Shown here in pieces: positions 51,283 to 62,716 of a stretch of 64,000 bases of DNA (its first letter is position 1; the number at the start of each line of letters is the position of its first letter). The notes beneath the pieces are model-generated. The model made no database searches, had not been told where the DNA came from, and saw only the letters and a list, made by a program, of their open reading frames with translations. The position numbers and the translations under genes were made by a program. Source of the DNA: Chloracidobacterium sp. (GTDB lineage Bacteria; Acidobacteriota; Blastocatellia; Pyrinomonadales; Pyrinomonadaceae); NCBI GenBank assembly GCA_016712045.1, contig JADJRV010000019.1:54266-118265 (forward strand). The letters are read 5' to 3'.

Positions 51283-53333
51283 ATGATCTCGAGCAGTCTT
51301 AAAAATCAGACAAAACACCTCAGTTTTACTGCCTTGGCTGTGCTAATGGCAGTGTTTGCCGTTTTGTCGGCAAATGTCCGTGCCCAAACTGTTGGGGAGC
51401 CTTCCATACAGATCAATGCTGCGGCGAAAGACACGCCTGATTTTCGCGTTGAAATGATACCGGTCACGGGCGGGGCCGAGATCATAACGATCTTTGCGCG
51501 TAAGGATAATTTTGGCGATGGTATGCGTGACGGTGCGGCGGAAATACCTCTGTTGAGCGTCATGCGGGATACGCTCGGCGACGACCGGCCGGAGAATGAC
51601 CGCCTGAGATACGTTTGGGTACATTCTTATACACGGGCGTCTTTCTGGCAAAAAGCTGCGGCATTTGTGCCAGGCCTCTACATGCGAACGACAAATAAAA
51701 AAGATATCGGCACCGCTCCGCCGCCGCATGTGGTGGATATGAATAGCAACCATAATGGCGTTTGGGGCCAGGTGCTGTGGGTTGTGTTCAAAAAGATCAT
51801 ACTTGGTGAAATGGGCGTTGGCCCTAAGGCGTCGGTACTCCAATATCGCCAAAATCGGCAAGATTACCGCCGTACCTCAGTCGCAAAAGCTCTGACTGTG
51901 CTGTCGCTATTTGAGTCGGTCGCGGGCGAAAAGTTTTGAGCGACGACGAATCAAAAGACATCCAGGCAAAGCTTTGGCTGACGGATAAGACCTTTGGCGC
52001 GATGATGCCGGATGACGAACTGAACCGCGTCTATGACACGGAGATCGTAAAAAAACGCGACAGCCGCGGTCATAATTGGGAACTTTTGCGGCAATATTCT
52101 GAGGCTCAGGGACTGTATTTTGAGCCGATGGAAATGCCCGACGGTACCGCCCGGCACGCGACTGTTTGGATAGCCGCTGAGGATCTGGCTGAAAATAAAG
52201 GACGAAAGTATGACCGGCGATTTCTGAATATAAAAGACCCTTGGAATGATCCAAAACTTGCAAATTGGAAAGGCTATACGCAAGTCAAATGGTTTGACGA
52301 CGACGGCCGTGTTGTCGAGTCTAACACTGTAAACGCCAAGCCTAAGACATTGATCCCGCTGGCGTTGTATGGCCTAGATAATCCAAAAATACCGACAATA
52401 CTTGTTGATTTTCGCGACACTCGTAACGCAAAACGGCGTGAGATGTCTAAGCGAGTCCTTACAGATTTGTCTAACACCGTGATCTCGCTCTCGCCGTTTG
52501 GCAGTATCCCGCTTTTTCTTGGAAAGTTTGTATATGATCTTGTTACGGGACGTCGCGGAATCGATATGAATCAGGCTTCGCGGATCCGGTCATACGCGCA
52601 ACTAAAGATGCTGCTTTCCCTTGACGCGACGCTCGATGCACATTTTCGTGACGAGATCGCGGATCGGCTTGAGAAAGTTTTGCTCAATCCACTCGAAAAC
52701 GATCTCGCGGTCGAGGCGGATATCGCGCGAAAACAGTACGGTAACCTCGTCGAATATGCGAAAAAGAGCGACGGCCTGCCCGCGCTGATCGACCGCGACC
52801 GACGCACGGAGATGGTCAAACTGGCACATTCTAAAAAGACTAGGGCAGTCTTTACAGCGGCTCGCTTTCTTTCCTTTGGCCTATATGAACATCGTGAGAC
52901 TACAACGCCCGAGTTGTTTGCACGGCTGGACATGCGCCGGCAACTCAATTATCACGAGAGGGTTTTGAATGAGATCGCATTTAGGTCAGCAAAGCCTGAG
53001 ATCGACAGCGATATCTCCGCGCTAAGACGTTCGCTGCAATTTGTTGCCGAACACGGCGAGGCGGCGAACGAAAAAACAGCCCGCTCATTGTCAAAGATAT
53101 TTTCGCTCACAGACGATGAGGACCTGCGTCTAAAATGCCTGGCCGGGCTTTTTCGGATAGACGACTCGGCCGCAAAAAATTACCTGCTTGCGATTTACAA
53201 AGATCCAAACGTCGCCGAGCGTTGGCGAAACATTGGGGCAAATTACTTAAAACAAGCGCTCATCGACGGTCGAAAGATATCTGCCCGCGACGCCGCCGCA
53301 ATTGCCGGAATGACGGGAGTTGCCGGAAATTAA
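51283..53333 (+). CDS. Exported hypothetical 683-aa protein, frameshifted
   Basis: No family recognised. A signal peptide (residues about 15-35, ending V-R-A-Q) is followed by a mixed region, and the first part (51283-51939) stops at a TGA right after TTTT. The text continues in the next frame as S-D-D-E-S-K-D-I-Q-A-K-L-W and stays open to 53333, so one T is probably missing and this is one protein. The C-terminal part is helical with HEAT-like spacing (E-K-T-A-R-S-L-S-K-I-F, L-K-C-L-A-G-L-F). Its stop overlaps the next start as TAATG, so it is coupled with the phosphatase-like gene. Confidence 0.65.
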
Positions 53334-55832
53334 TGACTTTCAACCATCCGGGATCTATGTCATCGAGACCCTTTTTATACAAATTATTGGGTGTGTTGTT
53401 CTTGGCGGCCACTTGTTCGGCTGCAGGTTTTGCACAAAATATAAAACGCGTGGTCGTCGTCAAGGTTGACGGGCTGCCGGCATATTATGTTGACCAATTT
53501 GTAAAACAACGTGACCCCGCGACCGGCAGATCGGTGCTGCCGTGGTTTGATGAGATCTTTTATAAAAATGGGTCGCGGGTTAGTAATTTCTACACCCGAG
53601 GTATCAGCCTTTCGGCTCCGTCCTGGAGCATGCTCGATACCGGACAGCACCTACAGATCAAGGGAAATATCGAATACGATCGACTTACCAAGCACGGCTA
53701 CGATTACCTCTATATCGTGCCGTATTATGTCGGTACCTTTTTAAGAAAAAGGCGGACATGCCCGCGGTCGAGGTGCTCGATCAATTGTCGATACCGCTTA
53801 TGTGCGACGCATTTCCGTATGATAAACGCTATACGAGCCAACAGTTGTATCAGCGCGGCAACAGCTGGGAAAACCTCGCCAGCGGCTTTGTGAATCTTTA
53901 TCCGGGCAAGCCAAAGGATTTTGTTGACGAATGGTCGATCGGGCTAGACTTTCTTAATATCACGATCAATCAGGCGGAACGCGACGTAGTAGATAAGGTC
54001 GTCAACCGCCCCGAGCTTGATTATCTCGATTATTTTACCGGCTACTTTGACCATGTTTCCCACTCCAATAACGACACAGCCTCTCGTTTAGCCGGGTTAA
54101 AAGCGCTTGACCGCACGATCGGGCGAATGTGGGTCGCCATCCAGTCGTCCTCTCGTGCTGATGAGACGGCAATGGTCTTAGTCTCCGATCATGGATTTAA
54201 TTCTGAAGAGAAAGTTTATAGCCAGGGATTTAACTTGGTTAATTTGTTTAGGAGTGCGGCGGGCGGCGGACACCACGTCGTTACTAAACAGCGCATGATG
54301 TCGGATTATTCGATCAAGACGATCTATCCGTTTGCTCCGATCGTTACTAACCCATCAAAAGAATCTTATTACCTAAAAGATCAGAGTGGCCAGTACCCGA
54401 CCGCTCTCGTCGATCTCGACGGTAATGAGCGGGCATCTATCCACCTGCGCCAAAATGATTTGAATATTTTGCAAATACTGCTGCAACAATTAAAGGTTAA
54501 GGGCCTATCGCAGCCAAAACAAACTGCCGCGGCCGACCTCTTTTTTCAGATCGTTAACAAGCATCGACGAGGCTGGCAGGAAACGGCTACGCAGTTGAAC
54601 GAAGAGATGAACGCTCTTCATCGCTCGATTGAGAAACAAGAAAGATAATCGCCGCTCAGCCCGAGAAATTTACTCCCGAAGATTATGCTCACGGTATTGA
54701 TAAAGAGGCTCGCCGTGTTTATGCACTCGCCGAACTCGCAAAGCGGTCAGAGACCGATTATCGAAAATATATCGCGATCTTAAACAACCTCATAGCTCTA
54801 AAACGCGAGACATTTGACCCCAAAAAACTAAAGATCGAGGATTTGATCGCCCCGGAAGCGATGGGTGAGCAAAATAGCGTTTTCGATCTGCAAAACTATG
54901 TCGTCGGGCTATCGCCGAACGGACTGGCTCTGAACGCTGATCTAAGCCTCGATCTAGACAAGAGTTTTAGACGCATCGATTATCTCGACCTTTTGCAAAA
55001 ACAAAAGGTGCGTAGCAACGTTCAGGCCGAGGTCAGCAGCCGACCGGTTGATCTAACCGCAGTCCGCATTCCCCAAGGGGCTTTGGCCGATGCCTTACCG
55101 CCCGAACTGCGTTCAAGCGAGGACGCGATCTGGTTGTATGGCGGATTTGATAAGCAGGCGTTGATCCTGACCCGCGTCGATGCTGATGGCGGACAGAGCT
55201 ATCGATATATGCCTATTTCAGCTCTTCGTCAGGATGCGGGTGGAAAAGTTACCTTTACCAAACAGAAATGGGCTGACGGTTTTCCGTTAAAGTATTTTGA
55301 AGACAAGGATCTTTCGGTGGCAGACCGAGAGGCTTGGGTCAATGACTGGCACGGTGAGGTGGAGTGGCTGCGGGCGACGCATAAGACGATCTATTCTAAT
55401 GCGATCATTGGGTTAAATGAGCAGATCGACCGTCACATGTTACCAGGTGACGACCGTGCGGCGATATCAAACGACGAGCGACTGATGAGGCGATTTCGCC
55501 ATCGGCAACGCGATCTGACACGGGTTGATATGCTCATACTCGCAGCAAACCACTGGAATTTTAACGTCACAGGTTTCAATCCCGGCGGCAATCACGGATC
55601 ATACTTTCGCGTTTCCACAAATTCGACATTAATGTTTGCGGGCGGATCAAAGACCGGTGTTCCGAGAGGATTATTGATCGACGAGCCTTACGACAATCTC
55701 AGTTTTATGCCGACCGTTTTGCGGTTGATGGGAAAGGTTGATGACCAGGGCCGCCCGACGCCAGAGCTGCAAGAACGTGGCTTTCACCCATTTCCCGGCC
55801 GGATGATCACCGAGATCACCAAAACCAAATGA
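53333..55832 (+). CDS. Alkaline phosphatase-superfamily exported protein (~830 aa), frameshifted
   Basis: A secreted metal-dependent phosphatase/phosphodiesterase-like protein. The signal peptide (residues about 12-35) ends at F-A-Q. Metal and nucleophile motifs are spread over the length: V-V-V-K-V-D-G-L-P, S-L-S-A-P-S-W-S, G-Y-F-D-H-V-S-H-S, V-L-V-S-D-H-G-F and G-N-H-G-S-Y-F. Frame losses in the TTTTT at 53738-53742 and near 54641 (AAA) split it into three parts (to 53745, 53758-54648, 54650-55832). Single missing bases restore it. It is far larger than classic alkaline phosphatases, with an extended helical middle. The substrate is unknown. Confidence 0.75.
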
Positions 55833-55907
55833 GCCGCGGAGCAATAGTATGATCAACATACTGTCCGATATGGAAAACACGGCGTTTTACATGTTTATTG
55901 TTACGAT

Positions 55908-58493
55908 ATGCGGCTGTTCTGCTCAAAATTAAGTTTCGTTTCAGTTATTGCAATACTCTTACTCGTTGTACCGATAACTGCTCAAAAGCGTATCTACATT
56001 TCGCCGGATGATCACACCGATTATTACTGGACCGCAGACGAAGCGACCTACCGCCAGTCGTTCCTGACGATGATCGATTATTACCTGAATCAGATGGACG
56101 AAACCGCTGGCAATCCCTCGGATCAGCAGATGCGTTGGAATTGCGACGGCAGCCTGTGGATGTGGGAGTACGAGCGGAACCGAACACCGCGCAGTTTGCG
56201 TATGATGTCGCGTTCGTGACGGGCATATGAGCGTTGCGTTAAATCCGCTGGTGCTCGTGCAAGGGGGTGCTCCAACCGAATCGGTGCTTCGCGGAATGTA
56301 TTATCCGGGGCTGATCGAGCGGCGTCACAACGTGCAGTTTCCACTTGCTATTGCAATGGAGGATCAGACGATGCCGTTCGGACTCGCTTCGTTGTGGGCT
56401 GGTTCCGGTGCTAGGTATTCATGGAAAGGCGTCTGCGACTGTGCGACGCAGGTTACCCAATTGAACAACCGCGAGCGCGAAATTTATTACGCCGGTGGAC
56501 GCGACGGCAGCAAAGTGCTGATGAAGTGGCAGTCGCAGCTCGCGAATAACAAGATGTACGGCGGATATTCTGAGGCATTTGACCCTCTGGCGTCGCTCGC
56601 CTTTGCGGAGACGGATCCGACATTCCTGTCAAAATATCCCTTTCCCGTGATCGGAGCCTTTGGCCGCGGTTGGGACGACCTACAATACACGAGCGACGAA
56701 TTTATCAACGTTGCCCAGCAAAATTCGAGTGCCAAACGCAGGATAATCGTTTCGAATCAGGAAGATTTCTTTCGCGATTTTGAAACCAATTACGGGGCGG
56801 GCCTCGAGACCTATTCCGCGTCGTTTGGCAATGAATGGGACACCCTCATTGCATCGCTGGCAGAGGTCTCCTCGCGGGTAAAGCGTAGCACCGAAAAGCT
56901 GCGAAGTGCCGAGGCGATGGCGACACTTGTGTCGATAAATCAGCCGGCGTTCATGAATTCCCGCTTCGCCGCTCGTGACAGGGCAATGATCAACCTAGGG
57001 CTCTATTTCGAGCACGATTGGACGGCGGACGGGTCGATAATAACGCGAGCCGAGCGGGCGGCGTGGAACCGAAAGATCGAGCAAGAGATCACTTCGTACG
57101 TCGATAAACTCTACGATGATGCTAAGGCCGAACTTAGCTCCCAAATATCCAGATCGGGCATTGAGGATAGATTCGCCGTCTTTAATCCGCTCAGTTGGAC
57201 GCGTACAGATTTTGCCGATGTTCCAATAAAAATACCGAGTAAAAAGATTCACGTCGTTGACGTTTCGACTGGCCTTGAGGTGCCGTCGCAGATAATCGAT
57301 GTTCGTCCGAAAAGGATGTTGCGCGTGTTGGCCGGAGACGTCCCCTCAGCCGGTTATAAGGTCTATGAGATCAGGAATGGGGCTGGAACGGCGTCCCTAG
57401 GTGGTCCGACGGTGAACGGTACGACGGTTGAAAATGCCAACTATCGCGTCACGCTCGCACCCGATGGAGCCATCACCAGCCTGATCGATAAGACCAGAGG
57501 CGATCGCGAAACCGTGCGAAACATCGGTGGCCGCGTGCTCAATGACCTAGGCGGTAACCGCAGCGGCAGCGTGACGGTCGAAAGCTCCGGAGCGGTCAGC
57601 GTAACGCTAAAGGCAGTCTCATCGAGCCCGATCGCGCATACAACACGTTTAACGCTTTATAAAGATATAGATCGTGTCGACATCAGCAACACGATCTCTG
57701 CAATTTTGGCGACCTCAAGACCTGGAGTTATTCGTTCGATATCAATTCACCTGACGTCTGGCACGAAGAGGTCGGAGCCGTCATTCGCGGCAAACTCACG
57801 ACGGGCGGCGGCCACTATGCGACGAGAAACGCTCGTTACGACTGGCTGACGATGAATCATTTTGCCGACGTTACTGACGGTGTGGCGAATAACTTTGGCG
57901 TGACGGTATCTAACGCAGACGATCATTTTATGCGGCTAGGCTGGAGCTCGGTCACGGCCCTCGATACCACGACGCCGCAGTTCAACATTCTCGCTGGGGG
58001 ACAGACCGACGGCCCTTCGCTTGGGATCCCGGATCAAGGTGGCGACAGCGAGTTTTTACAGCGGTTCGCGATACAGACGCACGGAAGCTTTGATCAGGCA
58101 TCGGCGATGAAAATGTCGCTCGAACATCAGAATCCATTTGTTTCGATCATGATCAACGGCACCGGCACTCAGGAGCGACCCTATCCGGCGAACAATTATT
58201 CGTTCTTGCAGATAAGCGACCCGAATGTTTTCCTGTGGGCGTTAAAACCTGCCGAAGACGGCATCAGCCGCGGCATCGTCGCGAGGGTTTGGAATCAGGG
58301 CAACTCGCCGTCTAACTACTCGTTGTCACTTTCGCGGCCGATAACCGCGGCTGAGCGGCTGACGCATATCGAAACGACGATAGCTCCGGCGACGGTTTTG
58401 TCGGGCCAACTCAACGCCAACATCGATCAGCAGCAAATTCAAACGCATCTGCTCAAGATCACCGGCTCGAGACCATCAAATAAGATCAGATAG
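55908..58493 (+). CDS. Glycoside hydrolase family 38-like alpha-mannosidase, exported, frameshifted
   Basis: An exported glycosidase of about 860 residues. The signal peptide ends near I-T-A-Q. The N-terminal I-Y-I-S-P-D-D-H-T-D-Y-Y-W matches the GH38 zinc and nucleophile region. It continues with R-D-G-H-M-S-V-A-L-N-P-L-V, L-R-G-M-Y-Y-P-G and the beta-rich C-terminal domains. The frame changes near 56190 and 56211 and again near 57702 (AA), each by one base, after which the product ends at 58493. It probably removes mannose from glycans outside the cell. It converges with pgi, with an 18-nt overlap. Confidence 0.78.
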
Positions 58494-60160
58494 CATTTTG
58501 AGGCCGCTTTTTATATCCGCTCCTAAATGAACCCGCAATGCCCGTCGGCCGCGATCAAGCAATACCTGAAAATCGCCGCGTGACTGGGCGGATTTCACAA
58601 CGCCAAAAGCATATTTTTGCCCCGGCACCGCTAGGTCAAATGCGTCGTCAGACGTGATCTGTAAAAACACACCATTGTTGGCACCGCCCTTGTAAGCCTG
58701 TCCGGTCGAGTGCAAGAATCGCGGGCCGAAACCTAAACACGTCGCGATGCCCGTTCGAGCGATAACCTTTTCACGGATTGTCTGAAGCAGAGCTTCGGTT
58801 TCGGTGTTCATTTCGATGTATCCGAGTATCGCGAAGTAATCGCCGCTCGCGACATTAGCCAAATGACTATCGAGGATGCCTTGCAACGAATTTCCTGCAC
58901 CTGCCGCCATTTTGGTCGCATAGTCGTCTCCGGTGAAAAGCGAGACGCCGTCAGCTTCGAAGAAAGCTTGTTCATCGGGCAATGAGCCGGTCTGCTCGTA
59001 TTCGTCGGTGATCTTTCTAGCCTCGATCTTGGCAGATTCGACATCGGGTTGGTTGAAAGGGTTGATCTGCATTACCGAACCCGCAACTGCCGTTGCAAAT
59101 TCCCAACGGAAAAATTCCTGGCCGATGTTATTGATAGAATCGAGTTCGATCTTTGCCGTTGGATGCCCGGCAGATGTTAGTTCGTTATAGGCATCATCGA
59201 ATGACGTATCGCCTTTCAGACTCAGAAACGCGAAGATTCGGTCGTCGCCATATTTAGCCGCCGCTAGTATCGGTTCGCGGTCAACCGGGATTATCGAAAC
59301 ACCATTTTTTCCGGTCGATTCGGCAACAAGCTGTTCCATCCAAGCCCCTAGGTCGTGGATCTCAGGTGAGGTGAAGATCGTGAGTTTGTCGCGTCCGTGT
59401 TTATGGCAAAGGCCGAGAATAAGTCCGAGCAAGGCTCCGGGATTTGCCGTAACATCTTCGACTCGACAGGCATCGACCATTTCTTTTGAATTTGTTAGAA
59501 AACTCTCGACATCCAGCCCCATCGCCGTCGCCGCCGTCATTCCAAACGCCGACAATGCCGAAAAGCGTCCGCCGATCTGCGGTTTGCCGTAGAAAATGTG
59601 GCGAAAGCTGTCATCTTTAGCGACCTGTTCCATCTTTGAGCCGGGGTCGGTTATCGCAATGAACTGTTTGCCCGCATTCTCCCGCCCGACCGCCTCGGCG
59701 ACTTTCTCAAAGAAATACTGCTTGAAACAATTTGGCTCAAGTGTCGAACCTGATTTGCTTGCGACAATGAACAAAGTCGTCGTGAGATCAAGTTTGTCTT
59801 CGACAGCTTTCACCTGCGCCGGAACGGTCGAGTCGAGAATGTGGAAATTTGCTTTACCAAACGTCATTGCCAAGACTTCCGGACACAACGACGACCCGCC
59901 CATGCCCATCAGCAAAACGTCTGTGAACCCAGCCGTCGCTAGGTCGGTTTGCAGGTCACGATACTTTTGCAGATCGCCGAGTTCCTCAGCGACAATATCT
60001 AGCCAGCCGAGCCATTTTGCTTCGTCGTCGTTTGTCCAAACGGATGCGTCTTTTGACCAAAGTCGCCGGATCTTTTTGGTCGTCAGTCCACGAACTTATC
60101 TCATCTGTAAGGTCGGTTTGTATTGATTTAGGGAAGTGAGTATTTGAAAGAATTCAGCAT
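58476..60160 (-). CDS. pgi: Glucose-6-phosphate isomerase, frameshifted 5' end
   Basis: Interconverts glucose 6-phosphate and fructose 6-phosphate. The open part (59915-58476) has the sugar-phosphate segment M-G-M-G-G-S-S-L, A-S-K-S-G-S-T-L-E, I-T-D-P-G-S-K-M, F-G-P-R-F-L-H-S-T-G-Q and a late C-terminal domain. Upstream, R-R-L-W-S-K-D-A-S-V-W-T joins the same frame. The TTTTT at 60072-60076 holds one base too many, and another shift lies near 60130, before S-I-Q-T-D-L. The N-terminus resembles the isomerase half of transaldolase/isomerase fusions, but no transaldolase lies upstream. The start at 60160 is tentative. Confidence 0.82.
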
Positions 60161-60273
60161 AGATTCATCTTCAGCAAAACACCCGCGGCTGTCAAACAAA
60201 GCGGTTTGATGTAAAATCTCAATATTCGAGATTTGATTCGATCATATTTTTATTTCAGATCATTGGAGAAAAC

Positions 60274-60816
60274 GTGAACAAAACAAAAGATCTTTTATTT
60301 CTATCACTTGCCATCGCCATTTTTGGTGCGATGATGGCGTGCCAAAAACCAGCGGCAAATAACACTAACGACAACAAGGTAACGGCGAATACAAATCAGC
60401 CTGCAAACGCCGCAATGCCTGCACCGGCCAATACGACGACGAACTCGGCCGGAACGCCGACCGATGCTTACAAAGCCGCGTACACTGCACGCAAAAATAA
60501 GGATATCGAAGGGCTGAAAAAGGTGATGTCCAAGGACGTGATCGAGTTCCTCACAATGATCGCGGAGGCTGATGACAAGAAAAAATCGACGCTTGACGAT
60601 CAGTTAAAAGAATTGTGCGACAAGCCGCAGGCCGCAACCGCCGAGGCCCGCAACGAAAAGATCGATGGCGATTACGCGACGATCGAATACCTTGACGAAA
60701 AAGGCGGCTGGAAGCCGATGGAATTTATCAAAGAGGACGGCGTCTGGAAGATGGCCTTTGGAGCACCCAAGAGAGGCTCTCCGGACAAGTCTAAAGACGA
60801 CAAAAATCAAATGTAG
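60274..60816 (+). CDS. Lipoprotein with Asn/Thr-rich linker
   Basis: A 180-residue lipoprotein. GTG start with TTGGAGA upstream. The lipobox is M-M-A-C near residue 23. A linker of Asn, Thr, Ala and Pro (about residues 25-62) is followed by a compact domain (D-A-Y-K-A-A-Y-T-A-R-K-N-K-D) with K-V-M-S-K-D-V-I-E-F and D-Y-A-T-I-E-Y-L-D-E-K-G-G-W. The domain layout is that of NTF2-like/DUF4878-type extracytoplasmic domains, which bind small molecules or act as scaffolds. It precedes the TPR protein on the same strand by 47 nt. Confidence 0.72.
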   Translation: MNKTKDLLFLSLAIAIFGAMMACQKPAANNTNDNKVTANTNQPANAAMPAPANTTTNSAGTPTDAYKAAYTARKNKDIEGLKKVMSKDVIEFLTMIAEADDKKKSTLDDQLKELCDKPQAATAEARNEKIDGDYATIEYLDEKGGWKPMEFIKEDGVWKMAFGAPKRGSPDKSKDDKNQM

Positions 60817-60863
60817 GCCGAACTCCTGAGAGCAATCACATCAATAAGCACGAGGATTTAAGT

Positions 60864-62607
60864 ATGTTTTCTAAAACTATGAAGATGCATCGATTTAGTT
60901 TTTTATTTTTCTATCGCTGGTTTTTGCGGGGATAGCCGCTGGTCAGAACGCAGGCCAATTTTTAGTTCAATGTTCGGATAGTTTAGTAAAAAAGAACTAT
61001 CAGGACGCCGTGGCGAAATGTACTAAGGCGATCGAGGCTCAACCGGATTCGGTTGAGGCGTTTCAATTGCGAGCGTCTGCGTACGAAAATGCTGCTTATT
61101 ACTCTGCGGCGATCGGAGACTACACTTCGCTGATACGACTGACGAAAGGGGCGGCGAAGTTTCATTTTTACCGGGCCGAGCTTTACAGCAAACGTATCGA
61201 AAACCAGAAAGCAATCGATGATTACACGACCGTCATAACCAAAGAGCCGACAGGCCCGTTCACGGCAAAAGCTTTCTATGGCCGCGCTCTGATATATGAC
61301 AAAGTTGGCCGCAAACCGGCGGCTCAGGCCGACTATTGGAGTGCGGTAAAACTCGATCCGGGATTTGCCGAGGCCAAGAAAAAGATCGAATATCCTTTTG
61401 GCGACATGACCATCACTCAGGCTACCGATAATATAATCCCGGGCATCCCGCCCACCTTGGGAATGACCGACAAAGTTGCGGAAACTAAGCCGAAACCGTT
61501 ACCGACGCCGACGCCTGATATTTTAAAGGGCGGTACGATCACTGACGCGACGGATCGTATCCTGACGGATACCTTAGGCGGCGGCAAGGGGAAATACGAC
61601 GGCCTTTTTGACGGCAAAACGAACTCATCAGCTGCGGCGGTCAAAGTACCCGCCGAGTGGAAACGCACGGTTCTCACGGGCACGGGACTGAGTGTGGCGT
61701 CACCGGCACCATTCATATTACAGCGAAGCGAGCCACTGGCGTCTCTCGTCGGGAATGTCGAGGCCGAGGTGTCTTGGAAATTTGAGCAGGGTGGCTTGCG
61801 TGCGTATGTCGGCTATACCAAAGAAGACAAAGGTTATAAGGCCGTGCGACAGCATCTCGAGGATAACATTCAATATTTGCTCAACAATGCAAAGGCCGTC
61901 GAATCGCTGATACACGACACGAAGTTTCTCGGCGAAACCGGTGCGTTTTACGACGAAGTTGAGTTTGACGGGTCAAGTAATAGGTCCATGCGGCGAAAGG
62001 TGCTTGTCTTCGGCGGGCCGATCGCCTACCGCAGGATCTTACATATATTCCCGGCTGACGACACGGCGGCCGCGCCATTGTCGAGTCAGATCATCGCGTC
62101 GTTCAAGAATGAAGGATCATTGGCCGTAGGTAAACCCAGATTTCCGCCGCTCGAATGGAAACTCTACAATTTTGGCAATGTTTTGTTCGAATTTCCGGCA
62201 AAGCCGTCCGAGGGCAACTGCAAATCCGAACTGCCGGAGCGTGTCTCGCAAACCTGCGCTGTCTGGGGCGATAATCTGGTGAACCTTCACGTAATGTACT
62301 CGACCTACCCACCGCGTATACCGCAGCCGACGGCGATGCAGGCGGCAGAGGAGCACGTGAGAGTTTCGAAAGAGCTTGAGAGCAGAAACAAGGATAATAC
62401 CCGTTCAGATTTTCGCATCTCGAGTATTCCGATAAATTTCGGCGATGCGGCGTTAGTTGTCGAAAACTCGGGATTTAGCAAAACCAAACCGTATTTATTC
62501 GTCGGGACAACGCTCTATGGGAAGTCAGCATTTCATACTCTACGGTTTTCGATCAGGCAAAGCTCGCTGGCGAGCGAGCCGTGCGGTCGGTCAAATTTAA
62601 GAATTAG
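60864..62607 (+). CDS. Exported TPR-repeat protein, frameshifted
   Basis: A protein of about 580 residues. The start at 60864 (GAGGA upstream) gives a basic N-region and a signal peptide that is completed only after a one-base loss in the TTTTT at 60906-60910. TPR-like helices follow (A-V-A-K-C-T-K-A-I-E-A-Q-P-D-S-V-E-A, A-I-D-D-Y-T-T-V-I). A Pro-rich linker (K-P-L-P-T-P-T-P) leads to a beta-rich C-terminal half. Near 62518 a second base is missing, and the true end reads W-E-V-S-I-S-Y-S-T-V-F to the stop at 62605. It probably acts in the periplasm as an assembly scaffold. Confidence 0.68.
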
Positions 62608-62716
62608 ACGATTTACGCTAAATAATTACAAAATGGCGCGAACTTTGGCGAAAGTAGAGTAAAATAAGCTACTCATTTTCGCGAAGTCTCGCGTCTCTTT
62701 TTTGGGAACAAATATT

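Noticed and set aside
51936..53333. Separate gene beginning at TTG 51936 after the exported protein at 51283
   Set aside because: The break follows a T run and one added T joins both parts in frame without loss. A signal-peptide-only upstream gene would be odd, so one protein is the simpler reading.
58476..60273. Transaldolase/phosphoglucose isomerase fusion
   Set aside because: The isomerase N-terminus resembles that of fusions, but 60160-60273 has stops in all relevant frames and no transaldolase text, so it is a stand-alone isomerase.
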